A stretch of DNA of 57,737 nt from Coleofasciculaceae cyanobacterium. Its GTDB lineage: Bacteria; Cyanobacteriota; Cyanobacteriia; Cyanobacteriales; Xenococcaceae. Every line of letters begins with the position of its first letter. Position 1 is the stretch's first letter. Below are positions 27,291 through 35,738 of the stretch, in pieces. The notes below the pieces were generated by a model, which had not been told where the DNA came from, did no database searches, and was given only the letters and a program-made list of their open reading frames with translations. Made by a program: the position numbers and the translations under genes. The stretch lies in NCBI GenBank assembly GCA_036703275.1, contig DATNPK010000094.1, positions 1 to 57,737 of the forward strand. Direction: 5' to 3'.

Positions 27291-29552
27291 TTATTCGGTC
27301 AGCACTTCTCCAAAAGCAAATTCGGGAGCAGCCAAAATAAAGATAGTAGACGGTAAATTAGCTACTCTTTGCTGGAGCTTTTCATAATATTCTATAAAGC
27401 CATTTGATGGTGCAGCCATACCTAAAAAGACTAGGTCAGAATTACCAGAAGATTGCTGCAAAATTTCATCAAAAGAACGACCTTCAGCAACAATGACTTG
27501 AGGAATTACATCAATGCGTAGATTTTGGCTAAAGCGATTGAGATTATCTTTAGCAGCATCAGCAGCAGCCTGGTTAGGAACAACCAACTTAAGGTAGATT
27601 TTTGCATTGCGCCAGTTGATGTCAGTACGCAATAAATATGCCAATAATAACATCAAACTACCGTTTGCCTGTATTCCCCCTCCCCACCATACGTCTATTT
27701 GGCGGCGGAAACCGAATTTTTGCTGTTGATTTTCGTGAAAAACAACTAGATTTCGTTTACTATTGTGTATTTCAGCGATCGCATTACAAAAACCCTCTCT
27801 ATGCTCTGGTTGCTCGCTGTCTCCCATAACTACAGTGTTAGGAACAAGAGGACCTAAGCCGTAAGTTTCTACTAATCTTACCGCACCCTCAAAGGGATCG
27901 TCAGCAGTCACTACTCGCACTAGGGCTTTAACACCTCTTTTTTGTAGATAGTCCCGAATAGTTTTTTCTAAATTTAGCTGTTGTTTGAGATCGCGAGAAC
28001 CACTGGGAAGCACACTAGAAACCGTCATCAAACTGCGATTATGACTAAAACCATCGGCAAGCTCGATTAGCGACCAGCGTTTTTGCGGTGCGCCAGACAA
28101 AACCAGAATATGAGGTCGCCAGTTTTTCGGATCTTCTTGCTCTTCGATTTGAAAAATGCCTTGACTGATTAATGCCATCCACATTCCCCGACGCACGTCA
28201 CCCCAGGTAGTTTTTACTTCCCGGCGCTGTAACCAAAGATAGATACCTAAAACAATTACCGCAGCACAGATAGTAGCCAAGGCGTTAATTAAGAACATTA
28301 CCCCCAAACAGCCAATTGCGCCCAAAAGCGATAGCGACCAATGCACCCGAAAGCTGGGACGAAAAGAAGGACTTTGTAAAAAGCCTTCAATAGCTGCCGA
28401 AACATTTAAGACAAAATAGGTGGTCAGAAAAAACATTGACAGTATCGGCGCAATTAAGTTCAAATCTCCTATACATACAGCAGCGATCGCAATTGCCAAG
28501 CTGACTAAAGTACCGTTACGGGGTTCATCATTCCTACCCTGTCCCTTGCCTAAAAAGCTGAATAATGGCGGCAATACCCCATCTCTTGCTAATGCTTGTA
28601 AGACGCGAGGTGCGCCCAAAATACTCCCGATGGCACTACTCAAGGTTGCTCCCCAAACTCCCAGCAGCATCGTAAAGCCAAAACCTTGCAAAGCAGTTTC
28701 TTGCATCACAAAGATGTCCTCGTCAATCAGGCTCGCTGAATCAGCTCGCATCGCCAAAAAGATCGGCAAAACCATGTATATTACATATCCTGTACCCACT
28801 GCTGCCAATGTCCCTGTCGGTAAAGATTTAATCGGATCTTTTAAATCTCCCGACATATTGACCCCAGCCATAATTCCCGTTACCGCTGGAAAAAACACGG
28901 CAAACACCGTCCAAAAAGGCAGCGCAGTCGGCGGAGGTGCAGCTAACCACTGTGGCTCTACATTAGGTAAGGGACTACCAAGGATAAATGCCAGCAGTGA
29001 GATGGCGATCGCAGCCATAATAAAGTACTGCGCCTTAATTGCCAAGCTAGCTGAAGCGATCGCGAGAATACCGACTAAAACAGTGATTATTAATGCTACA
29101 TAGGTTTGATTTAACTCCCAGTCCTGAAAATTAATGCTGTTACCAAAAATATTAATTTTGGCATTAACTACACTTTCAGCAAAACCAATAGTGTAGAGTG
29201 CTACCGATACCGCCTGAGCAAAGTAAAGAGAAATGCCTACTGCACCCCCTGTCTCAATCCCTAAAGAGCGACTAATCATGTAGTATGCACCCCCTGCACG
29301 AACCACTTTGTCAGTGGCGATCGCACATACCGATAAAGCAGTAAGAAAGGTAATCGCAGTCGAAATAGTCACGATCATTAGAGTGCCGATTAGACCTGCA
29401 TTGCCGACAACCCAGCCGAAACGCAGGTACATAATTACCCCTAAGATAGTCAATATCGAAGGAGTAAAAACCCCGCCAAATGTATCTAATCCCGTAGCTT
29501 GGGCTGCTGAATTAGAACTTGGTAATGAATTGGAATCGGAAGATGATTTCAC
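27291..29552 (-). CDS. SLC12-type amino acid/cation-chloride cotransporter family protein
   Basis: A 753-residue APC-superfamily transporter. The N-terminal membrane domain (about 25-450) has 12 predicted helices and the family-typical GVFTPSILTILGVIMYLRFGW, VRAGGAYYMISRSLGIETGG and FFPAVTGIMAGVNMSGDLKDP. The hydrophilic C-terminal domain (about 470-753) resembles the cytosolic regulatory domain of cation-chloride cotransporters, ending in FLGMAAPSNGFIEYYEKL and LPSTIFILAAPEFAFGEVL. Bacterial members are poorly characterised. K+/Cl- symport or amino acid uptake are both possible. Confidence 0.88.
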   Translation of the reverse strand: MKSSSDSNSLPSSNSAAQATGLDTFGGVFTPSILTILGVIMYLRFGWVVGNAGLIGTLMIVTISTAITFLTALSVCAIATDKVVRAGGAYYMISRSLGIETGGAVGISLYFAQAVSVALYTIGFAESVVNAKINIFGNSINFQDWELNQTYVALIITVLVGILAIASASLAIKAQYFIMAAIAISLLAFILGSPLPNVEPQWLAAPPPTALPFWTVFAVFFPAVTGIMAGVNMSGDLKDPIKSLPTGTLAAVGTGYVIYMVLPIFLAMRADSASLIDEDIFVMQETALQGFGFTMLLGVWGATLSSAIGSILGAPRVLQALARDGVLPPLFSFLGKGQGRNDEPRNGTLVSLAIAIAAVCIGDLNLIAPILSMFFLTTYFVLNVSAAIEGFLQSPSFRPSFRVHWSLSLLGAIGCLGVMFLINALATICAAVIVLGIYLWLQRREVKTTWGDVRRGMWMALISQGIFQIEEQEDPKNWRPHILVLSGAPQKRWSLIELADGFSHNRSLMTVSSVLPSGSRDLKQQLNLEKTIRDYLQKRGVKALVRVVTADDPFEGAVRLVETYGLGPLVPNTVVMGDSEQPEHREGFCNAIAEIHNSKRNLVVFHENQQQKFGFRRQIDVWWGGGIQANGSLMLLLAYLLRTDINWRNAKIYLKLVVPNQAAADAAKDNLNRFSQNLRIDVIPQVIVAEGRSFDEILQQSSGNSDLVFLGMAAPSNGFIEYYEKLQQRVANLPSTIFILAAPEFAFGEVLTE

Positions 29553-29717
29553 TTTTGGTATGGTCGCTCAAAAATTAGGGCTTGCTGATGATTAATTAAA
29601 AACTGCGGGGATAATTATGCCACCAGTTTCAATCGAGGATGAAAGTTTTAAAAAATCGATGATAATATAATAGTCTGCAATTCAAATATATCAAGACAAT
29701 CTAAAACTAGACTAACT

Positions 29718-29987
29718 ATGACTCTGACTCAACAGCGCAAACAAGAATTAATGGCAGAATACCAAGTTCATGAAACTGATACTGGTTCTGCCGATCTGCA
29801 AATTGCCGTTCTTACCGAAAGAATCAACAAACTAACTGCTCATTTAAAAGCTAATAAAAAAGATCATTCTTCTAGAAGAGGTCTATTAAAAATGATCGGT
29901 CGCCGTAAAGGTCTTTTGGCTTATATCCAAAAAGAAGACTACGAACGTTACCAAAAGTTGATTGGTCGTCTTGGCATTCGCCGTTAA
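29718..29987 (+). CDS. rpsO: 30S ribosomal protein S15
   Basis: Binds the central domain of 16S rRNA and nucleates assembly of the small-subunit platform. The 89 residues include the family core [20 protein letters not shown] and [20 protein letters not shown]. Length is standard. It is followed 13 bases later by the PAM68-type gene, an arrangement seen in other cyanobacteria. Confidence 0.98.
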   Translation: MTLTQQRKQELMAEYQVHETDTGSADLQIAVLTERINKLTAHLKANKKDHSSRRGLLKMIGRRKGLLAYIQKEDYERYQKLIGRLGIRR

Positions 29988-30000
29988 TATATCAAATATC

Positions 30001-30480
30001 ATGTCATCAGATTCTAAACGGGGTCGCTTACCCTTTGAACCCCGTAACAATAATAAAAAAGAAAAGCCCGACAAAACTACTTCCAAGGCATCTACTAGCC
30101 CAGCACCAAAAAAACCTAAATTCACTTCGAGAAATTCACGTCAAAATTCCAATCTATCAGCAATTCCTGATGTGGTTAGCAAGCGTATGGGGCGACGCAT
30201 GGCAGTATTCTGTGGAATCCCTTCAGTTTTGGGAATGTCATCTTTGTTCATTTTTTACTGGCTTAAGATGAAAGAAGTTGTAGACCTGCCACCATATCTT
30301 GCCCTGGCTGTTTCCTTTGGCTTTTTAGGTTTAGGTGTCCTGGGTTTGAGCTATGGTCTGTTTTCCGCCTCCTGGGATGAGGAACGGACTGGTAGTGCTT
30401 TGGGGGGTGATGAATTTAAACTTAACCTGGGCAGAACTAAAGACGCTTGGAAAGCCTCGAAAAATGCTAAGGCTGATTGA
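30001..30480 (+). CDS. PAM68-type photosystem II assembly protein
   Basis: A 159-residue membrane protein. A basic, Lys/Pro-rich N-terminus (about 1-60) precedes IPDVVSKRMGRRMAVFCGIP. Two membrane helices follow (about 68-88 and 98-118) and then ASWDEERTGSALGGDEFKLN. These are the hallmarks of PAM68/Sll0933, which promotes early photosystem II assembly and chlorophyll delivery to CP47. The ATG at 30001 is chosen over an upstream GTG at 29962 that overlaps rpsO. Co-transcription with rpsO is likely. Confidence 0.9.
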   Translation: MSSDSKRGRLPFEPRNNNKKEKPDKTTSKASTSPAPKKPKFTSRNSRQNSNLSAIPDVVSKRMGRRMAVFCGIPSVLGMSSLFIFYWLKMKEVVDLPPYLALAVSFGFLGLGVLGLSYGLFSASWDEERTGSALGGDEFKLNLGRTKDAWKASKNAKAD

Positions 30481-30932
30481 TTGAGTCTGTTTTTAAATCG
30501 AGTTGGGGCGATCTATCAAGCATTAGCATTAATAGCTGATTAGAAATTAATCAGCTGTTTCCAACCAACGACCAACTAATTGATTTGTACTTCAAATATC
30601 TTTAGTTCGAGTTTTCTAGATATTGAGGATTCAACATTAAAATCACTTCATCACTTTCGTCTACCTCATACTCATCTTGAGGTTTGTCAATTCAACCGAA
30701 ACAGGTAACTAAGTGAAACTGTTTTTTGGTGGAAGTCGCGATCGCTTCAATATCGGGGTTTAGCTAATCATATTGCAATTGCGCTCTGCGCACTGCCCTT
30801 TGAATAGCTTTTTAATCAGGTTGACCAACGGTCAGGCAAGCCCCGTCGTTTTATATGCTTTAGGACGGCGGGGATCCTGACCTACTGAGGCTCGAGCGCG
30901 ACCTATACTAGAGATCGGGAGGTTAATTAACA
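30481..30932. other. Intergenic region with gene debris and a GC-rich hairpin
   Basis: Minus-strand codons at about 30603-30691 read IDKPQDEYEVDESDEVILML NPQYLENSN before a stop, which looks like the tail of a lost small gene. At 30839-30881 GCCCCGTCGT and ACGGCGGGG form a stable hairpin (one G-U pair) around TTTATATGCTTTAGG, resembling the end structures of IS200/IS605-type elements. No transposase is left. Confidence 0.5.
30839..30881 (+). repeat. Hairpin resembling an IS200/IS605 right end
   Basis: The stem GCCCCGTCGT/ACGGCGGGG with outer GTCAGG/CCTGAC sequences lies in non-coding DNA. IS200/IS605 transposons end in subterminal hairpins of this look, and TnpB-associated RNAs end there. 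Identification rests on structure alone; a terminator or a palindromic repeat is also possible. Confidence 0.35.
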
Positions 30933-31361
30933 ATGAATAAGTTATATGGACAAGATTTTAACCTTTGGCTCGAAGAAATAGCGATCGCGATTAAAAACCG
31001 AGATGTTAGCAAGATGGATTGGGACAATCTGCTAGAAGAAATTGAAGATATGGGAGCGAGTCAAAAAAGGGCTTTACGGAGCTATATGAATCGTTTGATC
31101 GAACATATCTTTAAGCTAAAGTACTGGACAAGTGAGCGCGAGCGCAACAGAAATAACTGGCGGATTGAAATTACTAATTTTCGCAGGGAAGCTAAAAGCA
31201 TTTTAGAAGATTCTCCCAGCTTGAAAAAATATTTAGCAGCAAATTATTTGTTTTGGTACGACAAGTGTGCAACAGGAATTCAGAAAAGTAAAGTTTTTGA
31301 TGTACCCAATCACGAGCCAATCAGCTTAGATCAGATGTTGGACGACAGTTATTTTGGCTAA
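30933..31361 (+). CDS. DUF29 family protein
   Basis: A 142-residue helical protein of the DUF29 family, which is highly expanded in cyanobacteria: LYGQDFNLWLEEIAIAIKNR, DWDNLLEEIEDMGASQKRAL and SYMNRLIEHIFKLKYW are diagnostic. Function unknown; many copies are in mobile or variable regions. A good AGGTTAATTAACA leader precedes the ATG. No partner gene is recognisable. Confidence 0.88.
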   Translation: MNKLYGQDFNLWLEEIAIAIKNRDVSKMDWDNLLEEIEDMGASQKRALRSYMNRLIEHIFKLKYWTSERERNRNNWRIEITNFRREAKSILEDSPSLKKYLAANYLFWYDKCATGIQKSKVFDVPNHEPISLDQMLDDSYFG

Positions 31362-31475
31362 TTAAACAAAACAAACACGTTGAAGATCATCGATTGCGAT
31401 CGCTTTGATCGGCTAGAGTTCAAGATGCAAATCCGTTCTTATAATGATTTCAGTTTTGTCGATTAAATTGAGGAG

Positions 31476-31963
31476 ATGAGTCGATTACAAATACGCCAAG
31501 ATGACTTGACAGGAGAAAAGTTGCCAATCTTCTTAAAGAGCATCTTGAAAACATGAAACAGATTACACCCCCTCAAAGCATTCATGCTCTTAATTTCAAA
31601 GCATTGCGATTAGGCTCCGCCTACGCTTCGCGATCGCCTGATATTACTTTTTGGACAGCTTGGGAAGATGATGAACTGTTGGAATGCGGTGCATTAAAAG
31701 AACTAGATTCAAGAAGTGGTGAAGTAAAATCAATGCGTACTGCTAAAGTTCACCGTCGTAAAAAGATCGCCTCAAAAATTCTCGAACACATTATTAGAGA
31801 AGCCGAACGACGTAGTTACGCTCATCTAAATTTGGAAACGGGTAGTTTTCCTGAGTTTGCTCCAGCAAGAGCTTTATATACACTCTATGGGTTTAAGTAT
31901 CGAAGCCCTTTCGCTAAATATATTGATGACCCCAATAGTGTTTTTATGACGAAAAAGCTTTAG
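31476..31963 (+). pseudogene. GNAT acetyltransferase with a frameshift and repeat-derived insert
   Basis: The natural start is ATG 31476 (MSRLQIRQDDLTGEK), preceded by GAGG. One base appears missing near 31517: the next frame continues seamlessly as VANLLKEHLENMKQITPPQS. From the internal ATG 31553 a 136-residue frame remains, with the acetyl-CoA region VHRRKKIASKILEHIIREAE and the C-terminal YTLYGFKYRSPFAKYIDDPN typical of this GNAT subfamily. Between FKALR and SPDITFW lie about eight extra residues (LGSAYASR) encoded by a repeat fragment (31613-31636). The internal start could still give a shortened protein lacking the first strand and helix. Confidence 0.75.
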
Positions 31964-32092
31964 TAGCTACTGTATTAATGCTTGAGAGAAAGGTAATTCG
32001 CCAGATTGGCGATCGCTTGCGCTCCATTTTGTAAAAAAATTTACTACCATTACTGTTAAGATAATTTACTTAATAAATTGGGGTTATTAATC

Positions 32093-33151
32093 ATGATTGT
32101 AGTCATGAAAGTCGGTTCTCCTGAGCAAGAGATTCAGAGAATAGAAGCCGAATTACAGGATTGGGGATTAACTCCAGAAAAAATCATCGGCAAACATAAA
32201 ACAGTTATGGGTTTGGTGGGCGAAACTGCATCTTTAGATCCTTTGCAGTTAAAAGACATTAGTCCTTGGATTGAAAGCGTATTGCGCGTCGAAAAACCTT
32301 ATAAAAAGACCAGTTTAGAATATCGTAATGGAGAGCATAGCAGCGTCGTTGTCTCTACTCCAAATGGCAATGTTACCTTTGGACAAAATCATCCTGTAGT
32401 AGTAATTGCGGGGCCTTGTTCGGTAGAAAATGAGACAATGATTATTGAGACAGCAAAGGCAGTGAAGGCTGCTGGAGCTAGTTTTTTGCGGGGTGGGGCA
32501 TATAAGCCTCGTACTTCTCCCTATTCTTTTCAAGGTCATGGAGAAAGCGCGTTAGAGTTACTTGCTGCTGCGCGAGATGCTAGCGGTTTGGGCATCATCA
32601 CTGAAGTAATGGACACTGCCGATGTGGACAAGGTGGTGGAAGTTGCCGATATTGTCCAGGTGGGAGCGAGAAATATGCAAAATTTTCCTCTGCTGAAAAA
32701 GGTTGGCGCACAGGACAAGCCAGTGTTTCTTAAACGGGGAATGTCAGCTACTATTGATGACTTGTTGATGGCATCAGAATATGTTCTGGCGGCAGGAAAC
32801 TCTAACGTAATTTTGTGTGAGCGAGGCATTCGCACTTTTGATAGCCAATATGTGCGTAATACTCTAGATCTAGCTGTAATACCAGTATTACGCTCTTTGA
32901 CTCATTTACCGATCGCGATCGATCCCAGTCATGGCACTGGCGTAGCTAAATTTGTCCCACCAATGGCAAAAGCAGCGATCGCAGCAGGAGCAGATTCTTT
33001 GATGATTGAAGTTCACCCCAACCCCGCCAAAGCCCTATCTGATGGGCCTCAATCCCAAACCTTTGAGGGTTTTGCCAACTTAATGCAGGAACTAAGTGTG
33101 ATCGGCAAAGCCGTTGGTCGTTGGTCTGAATCTCCTGTAAGAGTGGGCTAA
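32093..33151 (+). CDS. aroF: 3-deoxy-7-phosphoheptulonate (DAHP) synthase, type I-beta
   Basis: Condenses phosphoenolpyruvate and erythrose 4-phosphate, the first step of the shikimate pathway. A ferredoxin-like N-terminal regulatory domain (about 1-90) precedes the barrel with VVVIAGPCSVENETMI, FLRGGAYKPRTSPYSFQG, VGARNMQNFPLLKKVG, FLKRGMSATIDDLLMASEY and IDPSHGTG. The organisation matches the Bacillus/Thermotoga subtype with its added N-terminal domain. The start is set at the ATG at 32093, inside a longer frame that opens at a TTG. It stands alone. Confidence 0.96.
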   Translation: MIVVMKVGSPEQEIQRIEAELQDWGLTPEKIIGKHKTVMGLVGETASLDPLQLKDISPWIESVLRVEKPYKKTSLEYRNGEHSSVVVSTPNGNVTFGQNHPVVVIAGPCSVENETMIIETAKAVKAAGASFLRGGAYKPRTSPYSFQGHGESALELLAAARDASGLGIITEVMDTADVDKVVEVADIVQVGARNMQNFPLLKKVGAQDKPVFLKRGMSATIDDLLMASEYVLAAGNSNVILCERGIRTFDSQYVRNTLDLAVIPVLRSLTHLPIAIDPSHGTGVAKFVPPMAKAAIAAGADSLMIEVHPNPAKALSDGPQSQTFEGFANLMQELSVIGKAVGRWSESPVRVG

Positions 33152-33228
33152 AGCTGGGGGATAATAGGAGTAATTGAGTAATTGTCCAGGCTAATTATGA
33201 CCTGTTTTCCCCAAATTAATTAAAGATT

Positions 33229-33567
33229 ATGAAAGATACCCCTAATGATTCTGCCGTCAGTGATGCTCAAACAGACGTTTCTTTAGACAAAACAACAGAA
33301 AAAACGACACCATTAAGCTGTTTCTTTGCTTCTTGCATTTCTGGAGTACTTGCCTTTGCTTCCTATTCACTATTTAGTTCGATAGTGCAGACTTATGCGA
33401 CGAAGGCAGTGACTTCTAACAATCCAATCGTAATTAATATAACTTCCGCCGTTAGAACATTGGTAATGGGAGTTGTGGCGTTGGCTACAGGAGTATTTGC
33501 GATGGTGGCGATAGGATTGTTTTTGTTGGGGATTCAATTGACGGTACAAAGTCTGAAAAAAACTTAG
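33229..33567 (+). CDS. DUF3082 membrane protein
   Basis: A 112-residue protein with a polar N-terminus and two membrane helices (about 32-50 and 76-105) that matches DUF3082, a family shared by cyanobacteria and plastid-bearing plants. Function unknown. It follows aroF by 77 bases on the same strand. Confidence 0.82.
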   Translation: MKDTPNDSAVSDAQTDVSLDKTTEKTTPLSCFFASCISGVLAFASYSLFSSIVQTYATKAVTSNNPIVINITSAVRTLVMGVVALATGVFAMVAIGLFLLGIQLTVQSLKKT

Positions 33568-33624
33568 ATCGGCTGTATTAAAACTGTTTTTTCAATCTTG
33601 CACTAGAGCGATAAGCCTTACGGC

Positions 33625-33795
33625 ATCCTAAAGGACGTTGTCTCTGTGCGGATACACCTGCGGATATACCCTTGTGGTATACCGCTTCGCGACGCGTAGC
33701 TAGTCCTAAAGGATAAGCTTCGCAAATGCTAAAGCATACCGCTTCGCATATCCTTTAGGGCATATCCTTTAGGGCATATGGCTTCGCTACGTAAA
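33625..33795. repeat. Palindromic repeat cluster (block near the TPR gene)
   Basis: Array of modules GGCATCCTAAAGGACG, GTATACCGCTTCGCGACGCG, TAGTCCTAAAGGATAAGC, GCATACCGCTTCGCATATCC and two adjacent copies of CATATCCTTTAGGG. The right edge abuts a degenerate copy of the ileS 3' end (33795-33855). Confidence 0.85.
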
Positions 33796-33858
33796 TTGTC
33801 GGATCTTCAGTAAAACTTCTTACAGAAAAAGAATAATTTCAACAGCGCGATCTCTTTA
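33786..33858 (-). pseudogene. Degenerate copy of the ileS 3' end (copy 3)
   Basis: On the minus strand it reads NYSFSVRSFTEDPTIY, matching NYSLSVGSFADDPTIC of the genuine IleS zinc region. Nucleotides AAATTGTCGGATC are identical to ileS, and the next 50 bases match with scattered differences. It lies directly downstream of the TPR gene. Confidence 0.8.
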
Positions 33859-33882
33859 ATCATCAGTTTATTTATTTTTTTA

Positions 33883-35191
33883 TTATTGACTGATTAGCTG
33901 TATTTGCTTCAGCATTTTTTGATAACCCTGCACATTATCATTTTCTATATATATTTGAGCAGCTTTTTTAAAATCTTCTAAAGCTCTAGGATAATAATCT
34001 ATTTTTATAAATAGCCATGCTCTATTGTTGTAAAAATTAGGATTATCAGCATCTATTGATATTGCTTTATTATAATTTGTAAGAGCAGCTTGAAATTCAT
34101 TCAATTCTACCAAGGCGATTCCTCTATTCATATAGGCTCCTACATTGTAAGGTTCTATAAGTAGAATTTTGTTACAATCATTAATTGCTTCTTTATATTT
34201 ACGCAAATAATAATGAACGACAAATCGATTCAAATAGCAGTTAACGAATTGTGGATTTATTTCTAACGCTATATTATAATTTTCTAATGATTTATAGAAA
34301 TCTTCTAACAAATAAAAACAATATCCCCGATTGTTATAAGCCTTAGCATTTCTTGGATCTATTTCTAAAGCCAAATCAAAATATTCAATTGCTTTTACAT
34401 TGTCTCCTGCATCTGATAAGTCTATAGCTTTGTCAATTAATTTTTCGACTGATTGTTCAAGATTATGTTCTGCCTTATACTGCTGTTGGCTTACACAATC
34501 TATATATATTTGCTCAAGATTGTGTAAATAGTCTTTCGCAGTTTTAGGGTCAATCTTAAAAGCTGTGTCAGAATCCTGTAATGCTCCTAAAAAATTATTT
34601 AATGCTCTACGACTACTTCCTCTATTAAGATACGCTTTTGTATGTTTAGGATTAAAATTTATTGCAGTTGTAAAATCAATAATCGCTCTTTGATATTCTT
34701 TTAAAGAAGAATATCAAAGAGCGATTATTATAAGCATCTGCATTTTGTGGATCTAGTTGAATAACTGAGTTGAAATCACTAATTGCTCTCTCGTATTCTT
34801 CAACGTGAGCATATGAAATTCCTCGATTCAAATAACTATAAATAGAATTGGAGTCTATTATTAGCGCCCGATTGTAATCTTTAATCGCTTCTAAATGACC
34901 ACCTATTGAAGCAAAAGCATAACCTCTATTATTATATGCTTCCTGATTATGAGGATTAATTTTTATTATTTGACTACAATCTTGAATAACTCCTTGATGA
35001 TTACCGAATATGGGATAAATTAAGGTTGCTCTTACTATTAAAGCTTCATAATAGTTAGGCTTGACTTCGATTGCTTGATTGATAATTGCAAGAGCATTTG
35101 AGTAATTTCCTGTTTGAAACTCGTATATGCCTCTTTTCAGTAGTTCTTGAGCTACATCACGGTTGGTTATTGTATCTTTATTGTTCAACAT
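33883..35191 (-). pseudogene. TPR-repeat protein gene broken at a perfect hairpin
   Basis: The upstream part (35191 to 34676) encodes about five tetratricopeptide repeats (MLNNKDTITNRDVAQELLKR ... EAYNNRGYAFASIGGHLEAI). It then shifts frame and stops at SLIFFFKRISKSDY. In the next frame the protein resumes as KEYQRAIIDFTTAINFNPKH and continues through further TPRs (LEIDPRNAKAYNNRGYCFYL) to 33883. Joined, it would be about 436 residues of TPRs, a protein-interaction scaffold without catalytic motifs. The break lies inside a 23-bp perfect inverted repeat (34678-34729). A TPR fragment could still be made from either half. Confidence 0.82.
34678..34729. repeat. Perfect 23-bp inverted repeat at the TPR frameshift
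   Basis: Positions 34678-34700 are the exact reverse complement of 34707-34729, separated by TTAAAG. The arms encode NNRSLIFF on one side and KEYQRAII on the other, so a coding quasi-palindrome has become perfect. The change coincides with the reading-frame loss. Confidence 0.92.
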
Positions 35192-35738
35192 AAATTATTT
35201 ATTTTCCCTATAATTTATAATGTTATTTTGAACAAGTTAATAGTTCTGTGATGTAGATCTTTGAATTAAAATTCGTTTTGCAACGCAGCATTACAGCCAT
35301 AGGCCTCAACTACGCAAATTATCGGATCGTCGGCAAAACTTCCTACAGAAAAAGAATAATTCCCAAGCGCGATCGCACCTGTTAAATTAATTTTTTTTAT
35401 AGTTAGCAAACAAACGTTCAGCTTCTTGACGACGATCGATCTTATTGTTGCGAATACCTGCTTGTGTACTTGCTATTGCTTCATCTAAGTCATATTGAGA
35501 CCATCTAACATTAAACAAGCTTCTTTGAGACGTGATAGTCACTTTTCTCTAGTTTCTGTGTCAGGCATTTTATTTTTATTCATGATAAATTCCAGTTATT
35601 TTTAATTTCTTTAATACTGACTTAAACAAGCATCAATAGTTAAATCTGCTTGCTCAATCGCCCGATACAGTATTGAATTATTACTAATAATTTTTAATAG
35701 GAATAATGTCTTTACTATTCCTATCACGCTTATTAGAA
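35192..35738. other. Region between TPR gene and ileS: ileS-tail copy and decayed small genes
   Basis: Holds a copy of the ileS 3' end at about 35262-35372. Further right, minus-strand debris from about 35585 reads MNKNKMPDTETREK, then after shifts RLKEACLMLDGLNMT and YDLDEAIASTQAGIRNNKID RRQEAERLFANYKKN. The fragments look like small antitoxin-sized proteins but match no family that I can name. No intact gene is left. Confidence 0.6.
35262..35372 (-). pseudogene. Copy of the ileS 3' end (copy 2)
   Basis: About 110 bases align with the last 110 bases of ileS, including the shared GAATTAAAATTCG beyond the stop codon and the identical TCGGATCGTCGGCAAAACTT. On the minus strand it reads NYSFSVGSFADDPIIC ... 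GCNAALQNEF then stop, against NYSLSVGSFADDPTICDRCN AALKGEF in IleS. An insertion of about 10 bases and frame changes make it non-functional. Confidence 0.9.

Noticed and set aside
28420-29103. Long plus-strand open frame of 227 codons
   Set aside because: It is antisense to the SLC12-type transporter, whose reading frame shows clear family motifs. The opposite frame has no recognisable domain and an unnatural composition.
29308-29595. Plus-strand open frame overlapping the start of the transporter gene
   Set aside because: Entirely antisense to the first membrane helices of the transporter. No motif and no promoter of its own.
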